Below are positions 19,001-30,523 of a stretch of DNA of 64,000 nucleotides, piece by piece (positions within the stretch are counted from its first letter, which is position 1; every line of letters starts with the position of its first letter). This stretch comes from Dendrobium chrysotoxum (taxonomy: Eukaryota > Streptophyta > Magnoliopsida > Asparagales > Orchidaceae). The DNA lies in contig CM034304.1 in NCBI GenBank assembly GCA_019925795.1, positions 20,476,228 through 20,540,227 of the forward strand. The letters are read 5' to 3'. The translations under genes and the position numbers were made by a program. Below the pieces are notes generated by a model, which ran no database searches, was not told where the DNA came from, and worked only from the letters and a program-made list of their open reading frames with translations.

Positions 19001-20860
19001 CCCTACCAATATGAAATTATATTTTTATAATCTCTTAGGAGGAAGAGACCGTCATGGGGTCTGTGCTATGATGCTGCATGTAAAATCTATCATGATAGGA
19101 CCCCTTTTAAAGTTAAATTCAAATGGTATCACTATCTGATAAAACCTCAAATTCATCATCCTTATCAAAATTTTTATTTTTCCTTCTCCCTCTTTTTTCT
19201 TAATTTTACTTCCCTAATTACTAGTGATCTAGTAATTTTGAGAATGGAACCCCTAGTGGTTTCTACACCTCCTCTAAAGATGCACTAAAATAATGATAAA
19301 AGAATAATTTGACATCATGCAATAAAGTGTATGGATCATAACCCTCAACTGAGGGCCTGTGGTCTATCACTAGTGATTGCTCATTTCTCATTTGGTTGAT
19401 CTTTTCTATGCAATAGTTAAAAGGCATAGTGAAGATCACGCTACCTTCTCACAACATCTCCCCCTGGATAACAGAAAGGGGAAGAATATGACTTCCACAA
19501 ATAAGAGGGTATGTTCGAGGAGCAAAAAGCTCTCCATTGGCCTCAAATTTTAGTAGCTTTAAGGCTTCCAACTCAGCAATCTTTTTTATTTTATCCGCCT
19601 TCTTTTTCATTCTTCTAAAATAATTTCTTTTCTATGTTTTGCTTCCAAAAGGGATATTGGAACCCGATCTTGTTTCAAACACCAATGGAGTTTCTAACTC
19701 GGAGTTAAATGCATACTTTAATTTATTATCCTCTCTAGCAAGAGGTGTAGTGGGTAGAGGAGTGATAGCTAACCTGTTCTTCTAGGTAGAGTAGTTGAAC
19801 CTAACCCTAAATCAATCTCAATAAGAGAATCATCCCTTAGATCATCAATATTGAGATTGATTATCTCATTTGCATTAATTAATAATTCTATGGTTTGAAA
19901 GCCCATCCCAAATTAGATTATGCTTCCAGACTTAATCTCTTCAACAGTCAAATTCTTAATCATGTAGATGAGTTTTCTAGTCATTTTATTTCTTTTATAA
20001 TTAAAAGAGAAATGATTTGCATTAGTTAATTCTTGAAATAGAATTTTGAATTCATTAGTGATTTTATTTCTTATCATCTTTGCAAAGTTATGAAAAATAT
20101 AACCTAATATATAGTGATAAGATATGAAAATCATTTATGATTTCATGAACTTATGATTCTATTGTATATGTTAAGTTATAAGATTATGTAGCATAATGTA
20201 TAACAATAAAATCTAGGAATTATTTTTATTTTAAAATAAATTTGGATGCTAAATTTGATTAATTTATCTTCAAATTTTACAACCCAACACATTAGGCTTT
20301 CACCAAACATGAGGTTCATAAAATTATTATGAATAATATGGGAGAATTGACATATTTCTCTCATTCCACCAATTATCCTGGGGTGAGATGTTAAAGCCTC
20401 ACTTTTTGTTAAAAATTCCCTCGCTCACCTCCCTTGTTATTTTCTTTTCTTTTTGATGTTGGCCTTGTTACCAAAGGAAGAAATGGATAGAGGGACCAAT
20501 AGAAGAAAGGTAATTTCAACTTATGCCTAAGATAATAATTCTACTGATGTAATAAAATTTTTACAATTATTAAAGATGGAGAGAGAGAGAGAGAGAGAGA
20601 TAAATCTCCAGCAGAGTAGCAAAAAAATTATGTTGATGTTATTGTTTGGGAATTGCATGAATAAATTATGTTTGTATGTTTGGGAAAATTTAAATATAGA
20701 TTTTTTTGAATTTTTAGTTTTGATGTTGAACACATCATCATGAATGGTATATCACCTCGGAAGATAAAAATACCATTCTCTAATGGGTTTAGATTACAAA
20801 ACCATAACTTCATCCCAACTATCGTCGTCAAATTAAAGAAAGAACTATATGACCCCAAAG
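19001..20860. other. Unassigned stretch with decayed minus-strand coding remnant (19430-20134)
   Basis: No recognised element. The minus strand keeps short open pieces: one ending at 19913 with KMTRKLIYMIKNLTVEEIKS, then INANEIINLNIDDL and SLIEIDLGLG around 19800-19890, and one around 19460-19600 with ELFAPRTYPLICGSHILPLS. These look like protein rather than chance, but I do not recognise a family; an unplaced retroelement polyprotein segment is the simplest guess. The rest (20135-20860) is AT-rich with a GA microsatellite and nothing I can name. Confidence 0.35.
20579..20600 (+). repeat. (GA)n microsatellite
   Basis: About 11 GA dinucleotides in an AT-rich stretch just left of copy B. Confidence 0.95.
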
Positions 20861-23800
20861 GGTCAAAATATTGTTCAAATATGTATTTAGTAGTGATAAT
20901 TAAGATGCATTATCATTCATTTCATAATTAAAATCATAATGAAAAATGATAAGAGAAGATATCATTTATTACTAATCATTTGACTAAGATGTTAATGATT
21001 GACTTTGATTTTTAAATTTTCCATAAGAATAATTTTCTCCCATCCTACTTAAGAGTTAAATGGGATGGGGTTTATTTTATATGGAGTCTTAAATCTCCAA
21101 AAAAGGCAAGCCTTCATAATTAATTACATTGTAGAAAGTTTATGCATCCTATGAATACTCTCGATTAAAATGATGGTAAAAATTTTATTTGGATTTTAAA
21201 GAAGTGGTATGATGGGAATGATGTTGGAATTTTAATTAGGATTGGATCAAATTTTGGAACATTTATTTTGGAGGATAAAGGATGAGGAGTAGAAGGTATT
21301 TTTGGATTCTGAAATAATTTAAAAACACCTTAATCTATCCAATGTTGGGCTTTAAATTTTGGATGGGGGAAAATTTTTTAGTTCATATTATCATTTTATT
21401 AGAAATTTGGGTATAAATTCCTGATATTGGACACTTAAGATTTTAGGATTTCCTTAGAACCAAGATCTATGTTGGGCACTAAATAATAGTAATCTAAACC
21501 TAACTATTTACATGCAAATCTAAGCTTATCTCATCCTAGATAGGAGCACCAACAAAAAAACATAGACCCTTTAAAACCATGAATTCAGTCTTATGAAGGA
21601 TGGGTATGGTTTGTTATTTAAGTTTTTGAGAAATTGGGGCCAACATCAAGAGAATTTTCTAATTGGCCCCATTACTTATGTATGGTTGGCTTATACATGA
21701 TGCAATTAAGATTTAATTGATTTTAGTTAGGTTCTAATGCAATGCATGCAAATTGACCTTGTATGCAAAAAAATATGTATGATGAAGTTTAAATATTAGG
21801 CTTAAAAAATAGATTCTTCCCTAGAGGTGCACAACATCCCCTAGATAGGGCTGCACCCTCATAGGTATGATGGTTTTCCATAACCCATAGGTGGGGAGGT
21901 GCCTAGCAAGGAGAGAAGGAAGTATTTAAATGTATGAAAAACTTCTCGCAAGCCCAGAGTTACTTCTTAAGAGCGTTTATCTTTCTATGTGGGACTAACT
22001 TTTTTTTTTAATTACAAGTACAATAATGTTTTGTTATACTTAAGATCCTAATCATGCTCTAGGATAAAATAAATCTCATATGCAGAAAATAAACCTAGAA
22101 AAGCTAAAAATTTCTACTACACAATTAATTTAAACCATCATCATAAAAAAATAGAAATCAAAAGTCTATGTATCATGTACCTTATAAACCATGGTCTACA
22201 AAAAATAAAAGTGGCTGGGAACCATTGATATCATCCCAGATTTTAAATTATATAATGATCTAAGTTTTAAAGTGGATTTTTTTTAAACTTCTTCTTTTGT
22301 TCTCCTTAGATCCACCGGGCCCAAACATCAAAATGGAAAGGATACCTCCGTGAAGCGATGCTTCTTTTCTCTTTGGATGTCAAACTAGATCTCTAAACAG
22401 AAGGAACTCTTCCCTGAGGAATGTTTCCTACCTCTTTGGATCTCATATTGGGTACCAAATATCTCACTTTAAGTTACTTTCATAACTCTTTTACATTCAA
22501 TAACTTATGAAGATTTAAAATTACTCTATACTCCTTGTATGTTATATTAAGAAATTCATATAAATTTAGCAAAAATCTAAGCATATATATATATATATAT
22601 TTCATTGCTCATATTTGAGCTAATGCATTCACTTGGGTATACATTTATTTTTTATAGGGGAGCTTTGTAATTTTAGCACATGCAAAAAATTTTGTTAATC
22701 ATATTTTAGTTAGCCCCCTTTTTATAGCCCTGCATAAGAATGATCACATACAAAAAACTTTGTTAGAATCCAGATCATCTCTAACCTAGGAAAATATAGT
22801 TCCCATCATACATCATATCATAAATAGGATGGTAAAAGAAAACATCACGAGCATCATTAATCCAATTAGACCATAATAACTAGCATGCTTGGAAAACCAC
22901 ATAAAATTCACGTCACACAAAAAAGTAAGAAAGAACAGCGGCCTAGCCTAAAACTAGTATTTGTTGTCCTAACAAGCCATCTACAGTGTGTGCATTGGGC
23001 TATGATTTTTAATGAGTTCTAGAGATTTTATATTTTTTATAATTATTAGACCTACAGATGAGTCTAATGCTTTTGAGTTTGCTCAATTTCAAATTTTCTG
23101 TAACTAGTTATTAATTTTTAAAATTTGTACATTTAATTGAATTATTTAATTACTTAGACAGATTTCCTTATTTTTGTACCAAAATTATCCCAAATCACTT
23201 GAAATCTTCCCTAAATGCCAAGAATAACTTATAGGGATGATTTTAAGTGTTTAAAATTTATTTAGTATTTTTTATTTATCTTAATAAATTATTAAATTTC
23301 ATTAATTATTAAATTATGATCAATTATGAAGGATGGTGATAGGGCTTTTAATTTTTCTTGATTGGGTACTTAATTATGAATATTTTGAGCTCTAGTTTTG
23401 TATTTGTTGACTTAATTTGAATTTATTATAATTTTTTGAAGATTCAGCGCCGATAAAAGGGTTGATTCTTATTTTGCTTAATTTTTTGGTCAAATGAAGG
23501 CAAATGTAAGTAAAATTTAGATTGAGGTATGTAATGTCACAAACTTCACTGGCTTTGAGTTTTACCCCTATTAGATGCTTGTGTAATTTCTAAGTTACCA
23601 TGACATAATCCTTAATTATTTTTTTTGGGTGTCTCTAGTATTCATCTAAGTTTAAAATCACGTGTATCTAACCCTTACACTAAATTACACATACCACAAA
23701 AAAATATAAGCCTAATTCTAAGGGGTGTGTGAGTTATGAATTTTCAAAGTTTTAGGTCAAAATCTAACCCCAAATATTAAAAATTCAATTCACCAGAATC

Positions 23801-24641
23801 TAGCCATTAACAAGAGCTAAAATTTATATGCCATGTGGGCAACATACCCAAGTTTATACAATCCAAATTTGAGCTCAATCAAACCACCGGATTGAGAGAA
23901 ATCAAAGAAATTTTATTTTTTATTCAAAGCTTAATTACACATTATACAACCACTAAAATTTGTCAAAATAACTTTTTAAAAAAGTTGGGCTTGAGGCGGT
24001 TCCAACAAGCACAAGAACATCAAATTTGGATGTGAAATGAATTTTTGGTGAAATTTTAAAGTTTAAAGAATTTTTTAGAATTAATTTTGCACCCAATCGT
24101 TAGCACTAATCATACCGTACAATACAGATCATACAATACAATGATCAGGCATGTAGTATGATCAGTAGAAAGCTTTTAAGGATCATTTAAGATGATCTAT
24201 CCATTGGTGGAGGATAAAAACTTGGTAAACTTTTTGTGTACTTATTGAAATGACATGAAATTTAAAACATCAGCTCTACATAATAAGATCTTTCAATGTC
24301 TAGATTTTTGAGGCTCCATAAATTGAGATCTTTGAGTATTTTTAATTTGAATTTAAAACTTGAAATGGCTATATCATACTAACCAGTGGATGAATTTCCA
24401 AGATTTTAGGCTTATTTTGCTCCAGGAGAGATCTCTATCAACTTTGTAGAAGACCTTAAGAGCTAGTTTGGACTGGATTGAAAGTTAAATTCATTTCTCC
24501 TCTTTCTCTTTCTCTTCTCAAATGGCAACTTTGGAGGCCATGGAATGATAGGGAAATGCTTGTGAAGGGTGTAGAGAGATCTTTTTTTTTGAGAGAAAGC
24601 AAGAAGCCATTTTATTGATAAAAAGAAAACAACATTACAGA

Positions 24642-25160
24642 CTAAGTAATAGCTCCATATTGAGTATCCTCCTTAAGTAAAGAAACAAAAGCAGGAGGAA
24701 CCTTATTACTACTCAAATCATCCCAAAAAAAATCTATAGAATGAGCATGGTTAGCACAAAAATCCGCTAACTTATTACTTCTCCTATCCACACTATGGAA
24801 GACCACTTGATGAAATCTTTGCAGAAAAGACAAGTCTTGGATTCTTAGAAAGCCAACCCTTGTCAGCGATTTATTCATAGCCTTTTGAACAAATTCAATG
24901 ACATTCTTATTATCCCCTTCAATAATAATCCCCTTGAACTCATACATCCATTCTTGAATGAAACTCTTGGCCGACAATATAGCTAAAAGCTCCAAGGAAG
25001 ATGAATCCCAATGCATACTTTTCACTCCAAAAGCATTCAAAAACCATCCTTTGTGATCTCTGAAAACGCCCCCTATACCGGCATTGTAATTACTCCTAAG
25101 AGAAGCATCAATGTTTAACTTAATCCATTCGGGTGGAGGAGGGTGCCAATGAGGAAAAGA
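24642..25160 (-). pseudogene. LINE-2 ORF2, RNase H domain
   Basis: Continues ORF2 one frame over from the zf-RVT part, starting near PPPPEWIKLNIDASL. All four acidic positions of the RVT_3 RNase H can be seen: NIDAS, SSLELLAI, IIEGDNKN and NKLADFCAN. It ends QYGAIT-stop, close to the T-run. Apart from the single upstream frameshift the domain looks intact. LINE-3 ends with the same -AIT-stop, showing a shared family. Confidence 0.9.
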
Positions 25161-26940
25161 ACTGGTTGGAACCCCAGTGATCCGAACTTCCTTTGAATGA
25201 AGCCACAGCCATACTTACTGCGTTGCCAGCAATAACAATGTAGCTGTCTTCCTTTTCATCATGAACAGCTTTACACCTACTCAACCAGGTCAAGTAAACT
25301 ACAGAACAAAATATATTACCTATAAAAGGATCAGAAGAAGCCAAAGCTTTCAGCCCCCTCAAGCAATCAGATAAAGAAGTGAAAATCGGCAGACGAAAAC
25401 CCCAGCACCTGAGCAAGTTAAACACTCTTAACAGCTTACCACATCTAGCCACAGTATGATCCAAATTTTCTACTTCTTCACAACCTGTAGGACAACCTGC
25501 ATCAATTGCTAAACCTCTGTGAAGAAGAAACTCTTTCATAGGGATAGCTTTAAGCAATAACCACCACCAGAATACATTAACCTGAGGCCTCAATTTGATC
25601 TCTCGCCTCCACCGCCAATGCAAATCTTCACCTGCAGTTCTAATTCGTTTCTCATAGATAATAGCTGACAGTGATTTACTAGGACAATAAGACATCACCT
25701 CCAGTTGATCACCATTCTCCTGATGCATAATTGGAACCATTTTAATAACTTCCACCAGCTTCTCTCCACACAACAGCCTCAACTTACGTTCATCCCATTC
25801 CCCATGAGAAATGAATTTATCGAGCTGCAACAAGCCCTCATCCATATTAGCCACAAAGGTTGGCCATTTTTCTAACGGTTTGTCTAACAACCACACGTCA
25901 TTTAAGGTATGAATGGACCTTCCATTAGCAATTCTCCATTTGACCACTTCTCTTAAAGACAAAAAGCCATTAGCAATAATCTTCATAGTAGGATAACTAT
26001 ACCTGTTTAAGAGAAGCTCCCAATGCTGATTCCCATATTTTGCCCTCAAAATCCTATATAAGAAGGAGGGGTAGTTGGATATCATGTTCCACGCGAATTT
26101 AGCTCGAAGAGAGCTAACTCTGGAAACAATAGAATGAACCCCTTGACCACCGAACCTGCACGGCCTACAAAGAGTATCCCATGAAACATAGTGGAGACCC
26201 TTCCTACCAACCTGCTTATTCCATAAAAACTCCCTAGATAATTTGTCCAATAACTTAAGAATACCCAAGGGGACCAACGAGTGAGTAGCAATGAAGATAG
26301 ATAAAGAGGAGAAAACGGTCTTAACAAGAAGGATAATGAACCGGTTACCCCAAACATTCAAGAGATTGAAAGCTTTCCCCATAATTCTACCAAAATCATT
26401 AGCATTAAGCCGCCTTAAAGATATCTTGACACCAAGATAGAACAATTCTTTCACAATTTTGAAGCCCAAAAGCTTAGCTAGAGACCTCCTTCGAGCCTTC
26501 TTGACTGATCTTCCAAATAAAATAGAAGATTTCGTAATGTTAACCTTTTGACCCGTCCATTTACCATAATCCAAGACGATCTTGTTTAGCTTCTTTACTT
26601 TCCTACCGTTAGCCTCAAAGAATAAGATGATGTCATCTGCATACAGCAGGTGGGAAACCAAATCAGCATTGGGTGCAATTTTAATCCCCAACCCTTTTCC
26701 ACGTTGGGTTATAGCATCTGACAGCAATTGAGAGCATAGAATAAAAAGATAAGGTGACAAGGGGCATCCTTGTCTGAACCCACTCCTTCCTTCAATCCAA
26801 TTAGAACCTTTGCCATTAATCATAATGGAATATCTTGGACCCGAAACACACTGTGAAATTAATGAGGATAATAAGCTAGGGAAACCATAGTTCTCCAATA
26901 CCTTCTTCAGAGTGCCCCAACTCATACTATCATAGGCATG
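25120..26940 (-). pseudogene. LINE-2 ORF2 fragment: RT palm/thumb and zf-RVT (601 open codons)
   Basis: No start codon of its own; the frame is open from the truncation point. It begins at the RT palm with AYDSMSW (first catalytic Asp), then GFRQGCPLSPYLFILCSQLL and HLLYADDIILF, the intact YADD catalytic box, at about residues 90-100. The thumb follows (WTGQKVNITKSSILFG). Around residues 440-540 is zf-RVT: HWRWRREIKLRPQVNVFWWW, then GCPTGCEEVENLDHTVARCG with the Cys/His set preserved. A frameshift near 25160 ends the frame at RMD-stop and puts RNase H in another phase. A 5'-truncated copy cannot retrotranspose. Confidence 0.92.
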
Positions 26941-28875
26941 TAAGGGTGTAGAGAGATCTGGAGAAGTAAGAGGGGAAAGTTTTGGAGCTAGAGAAGGCTG
27001 GGAGAATGAGAATGATAAATATGAGAATTTTCATGCTTTTAGCCCTTTAGTGCCCTAAGATTTGAGTGGAGGGATAGGATTGATTATTCATGCCATCTGT
27101 CCTAGGTGGTTAGGAGCCAGAGGGAAAGGTTGCATGCATGAGGGTAACTTGGTTGAGCTCACATGAGGGGAGGGGGAACCACTTCTTGCCATTTTTTTTT
27201 GGCTAAACCAAGGGTTGGGCTAGGTTTAAAAGCAATTCAGAAAGGGGTTTATGGTTTATTTGAGTGGGTTTTGATGGCTGGTTTGGAGGGAAATGGATTA
27301 CTTTAGGTAGCTTGATCATTTAACCCCATTTCCTTAATTTTGTATACTTTTTAACTAGTCAACAAATTAAAGCTAACTGCATAAGTCTTGGGGAAGTCAT
27401 GTATGCTATAAGAGTAAACCCCAAGAGGTTTGAAGCAGTTGCTTGGATGTTTGTGTGAAATTTTTACTATATGCATGGGTTTGACCACTCCAAACAAGTT
27501 GACCAAGTCAAAACAGTGGAGGTTTGACTTATGAAGGTGTTAGGTATGTTTAGAGTTGTAATGAAATGATTTGGATGTTTAATCTGGCTTGTGTTAAAAT
27601 TTAGCACTAGAAAGCCACTTTTGGGTACTTGGGTCAAGCTGTATGGCTAACCAAAGTGGGCCTAAGGGTTGGGTCACCTATGGGTGATTCTTGGGATTAC
27701 AATGGACCATCCCAAGGTTTCAAATATGTTTGAAAATGCTTAAGGCATTTAATTTGGGCTAGGTTGAGTGTATGGTTGGCTTGCTCAACCATGGTTGATT
27801 TGATCATCTAGGTTTGACCAAGGGTTGGGGTTTGGTCCAACAAGTTTGAATTGGAGTGTTGAGCTCAATGGAGGTGGTCCCATGTAATGGGAATGTCATT
27901 TGGCTCAAAATGTTTGTTTGTACCCTCCAAGGCCTATTTGTTTAACTATGCTTGGCTTGGTCAACCACAATTGGCCAAGGTTTGAGATTGGGCTCATTCA
28001 CTTTTAGGTAACATTTTAAACTTATTAGAAGAGGTCTCATGCAAAGAGGAGGTCTCATGCAAATGTACATTGAATGGCTTTAGGAGCTTTTGGGTTAATC
28101 TTGGTTAACTTGGTCAACCAAGGTTGAACAGAGTTTGGGTTTAATTTTAACACATCCCAAATGATTTTTGGAATCCATTAAAGGATTTTTTGATGTTTGG
28201 TTTAAATGAGCCATGTTGAATTTTGAGAGAAGGTTTAATTTTGGTTTGTTTTTGGGTTTTGGGCTTAAGTGGGCCCATGTTATACCATGATCAACCAAGG
28301 GCCACCAAAGGTTCAATTTTATGATTAACATATAACGAGAATAATCATGAACATGTTTAAGACTTTTAGAGAGGTTTTAAAGGTCAATTTCCACAAGATG
28401 TAAGGTCCAATAGCATGGGCTATAAATATTTGAATGTTTTACACCCTTTGGGATTTAATGTAATTTTGTGGGTTAAAGATCTTGGATTACTCTCAAATTT
28501 GGAGGGTTGACCCTAGCGACATAATTGATTAATATGCAATTGAAATATATAAATCCAAGGCCATTTGGTTTGGTTATGAAGTGATTTAAAAATCACCCAA
28601 TATGGGTTATGGGACATAGGCAGTCTTTTGGCATTGACTTTTGGCTTAAGATTTTGGATTTGGCCTTGGCTCTGAACTTGCTTAATGGGTTTGAATTACT
28701 CATACCAATAACAATCATTTAGGTGATTTTTATTGATAACTTAGAAGAGATAAATGGTAGCCACTAGATGACTACTACTTGAGGTGATTTGGGTTGAATT
28801 TAGATTTGAGTTTGGATTCAATTTTAGTTTAGTTAACCCCATATAAAATTGAGGTCAATAATTGATTGGTAGGAT

Positions 28876-29640
28876 CCCTTAGATTAATCATAGATGCTAT
28901 AGCTGGAGGATCTTTAATATATAAGCTAGTTGAGGAAGCATATGAACTAAAAGAGTAAATGACTACAAAAAATTTATAGTGGGCTATTGATAGGGTGAAT
29001 GCTAAGAGAGTACCTAAAGTTTATGAAACAAATGCTTTATCAATTCTTATTACTTAAGTAGCTTCAATTTCAAATAAATTGGATATTGTTGGAGTTAACT
29101 TAGGATCTGGATCATCTATATAATTGGAAAAGCCTAATTTGAATTTAATTGATGATTGTAGAGCTATATGGATAAAAATGTAAATTTGATTGGAAGGCAA
29201 AATAATCCCTATTCTAATAAATATAACCCTTGTTAGAGGAACCATCTTAATTTTAGTTGATCAAATAATATTAGTTATAATAATCAATGGAATATAAGTC
29301 AAACTAATCAAAGAGAAAATTAAAATAATCCTCAGCAATGTGTAGTGAATCCTAAAACTTCTTACCCTCCAGGGTTTAATCAAAATAATTTATTTTGGGA
29401 AATAGGAAGACACCTTTGGAAGAGGTAGTAATTTAATTGGGAACTCAATTACAAAGTCAAACTGCTTCAATAAAAAAATTAGAAACTCAATTAGGATAGC
29501 TTGCAATCTCTTTTCGTAGTAGACTCCTTAGATCATTGCCTAGCAATACTAAAGTTAACCTTAAAGAGAAAGAGAATGATCAAAGTGGAAATCACTCAAG
29601 GAGTGGATGTTATGTACCCCAGCCAAAATGATAAATTTAG
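28876..29640 (+). pseudogene. Athila-like Ty3/gypsy gag fragment
   Basis: The plus strand reads LIIDAIAGGSLIYK and EEAYELKE, then ETNALSILI and SISNKLD, all recognisable from the C-terminal half of gag in Athila-type elements (D-A-A-A-G-G-S, E-E-A-Y-E-L). Further on are a PPGFNQN-like segment near 29370, KKLETQLGQLA-like residues near 29470, and LPSNTKVN near 29540. Several stops interrupt it, at least two at positions where the family has Gln (CAA or CAG to TAA or TAG). It begins abruptly 15 bp after the end of copy B, without the N-terminal half of gag or a leader. Confidence 0.75.
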
Positions 29641-30523
29641 GCAAGCCTGACTAAAGACTAGAAATTTCACATTGTATTGGGAGGCAACCCAATTCTATTT
29701 GATGTTTCTTTATCATTTTAATAATTTGTTATGTTTTAAGATTCATACTTTCTTTTATGTAAATGTGGTGTATTATTTCTAAAACTTATTAATTCTAGAT
29801 TTTGGATAAGTTATGATATTATTCTTGCAAAAATTTTGTTGTGCTAAAAATTGAACTAACACTACAGCACTAGGAATAAAAGCGCCACATCATTTACTTG
29901 TTAAGCACTGCGACATTCAAAACTATTACCGCAACACTGAGTTCTCTAGAAAATCGCTAGATTAAACAACCACAGCACTATATTCTTAAACATCATAGCA
30001 TTTTGATACCATCTTGAGTGCCTCGGTGCTACATCTTCAAGCACCACAGCGTAAGATTAGTTATTTCAATAGTTATTTTAGTAGTTCAGTAAATGAACCG
30101 TATAGATCATAACTTTTTCAATATTACACTTTGGCAAGTTCAATAGTGATGTTGTTAGTGCCACGATGTTAAGTCAAAATTATTATTATAGCTTTTATAG
30201 CATTATGGCGGTACTCTTTGTTAGCGTCACAACATTCATATATGTGAAATGCCACAATAAGCGCCCAATCAAAAAACAATGCTTTGATATCAAAAGCGAA
30301 GCACTGCAAAGCCAAGTGTCTTGCACAACCTTAGCGTTTGTTGATTTTTATGTTGTCAGTTTGTGTCTTCAAGCACCATTGTGTCTTCAAGCACCACAAC
30401 GTCAACTTCTTCAACATCACAGTGCTAGTATTATTTATAATTAAGAATCTATATATTTCATTTGTTCTGTTGCATTTTAATTCTTCTTTTTTACTCAAGC
30501 TTTGTATTTTTCTTTACTTGTGT
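29641..30523 (+). mobile_element. Athila-like non-coding segment with TTGGGAGGCAACCCAA
   Basis: TTGGGAGGCAACCCAA lies at 29677-29692. I associate this phrase with the non-coding DNA downstream of pol in Athila/Tat-like plant elements (from memory, not checked). Because it follows gag within 50 bp, protease, RT, RNase H and integrase are deleted. The rest holds a GCAC-rich cluster (29860-30440). Small overlapping plus-strand frames at 30166-30616 are part of this cluster or of the next ORF. Confidence 0.5.
29860..30440. repeat. GCAC/GTGC word cluster, site 1
   Basis: Many near-copies of CAAGCACCACAGCG, CACTGCGACATT and AGCACTACAG within 580 bp, not in strict tandem. Three copies of TCTTCAAGCACC occur at 30034, 30366 and 30386. 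Related clusters are at 33110-33540 and 59790-60265. Confidence 0.75.

Larger units (their letters stand above)
24583..26941 (-). mobile_element. LINE-2, 5'-truncated, with perfect 18-bp target duplication
   Basis: AAGGGTGTAGAGAGATCT occurs at 24565-24582 and again, unchanged, at 26942-26959. The inserted DNA begins on the left with a T-run (the poly-A tail of a minus-strand element) and ends on the right inside the RT domain at the HAYDSMSW motif, so the endonuclease, ORF1 and 5' UTR were never copied. Copy A has an uninterrupted site near 10595. Long intact reading frames and the perfect duplication make it the youngest insertion in the window. Confidence 0.95.
20861..28860. repeat. Long dispersed repeat, copy B (interrupted by LINE-2)
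   Basis: Homologous to copy A throughout; removing the LINE at 24583-26941 leaves about 5.6 kb. Left homology starts at AAGGGTCAAAATATTGTTC, matching base 5 of the window, so the true left end is not defined. The right end is AGGTCAATA at 28860, immediately followed by an Athila-like gag fragment. It lacks about 730 bp that A has (near 23005) and lacks LINE-1. No long ORF of its own. The divergence from A is visible in every line, so the copies are old. Confidence 0.78.

Noticed and set aside
26082..26357. 91-codon minus-strand ORF
   Set aside because: Alternative frame inside the much longer LINE-2 ORF2 reading frame.
28861..28885. Primer-binding site after copy B (TTGATTGGTAGG)
   Set aside because: Does not match a plant tRNA 3' end well enough, and gag follows too closely for a leader.
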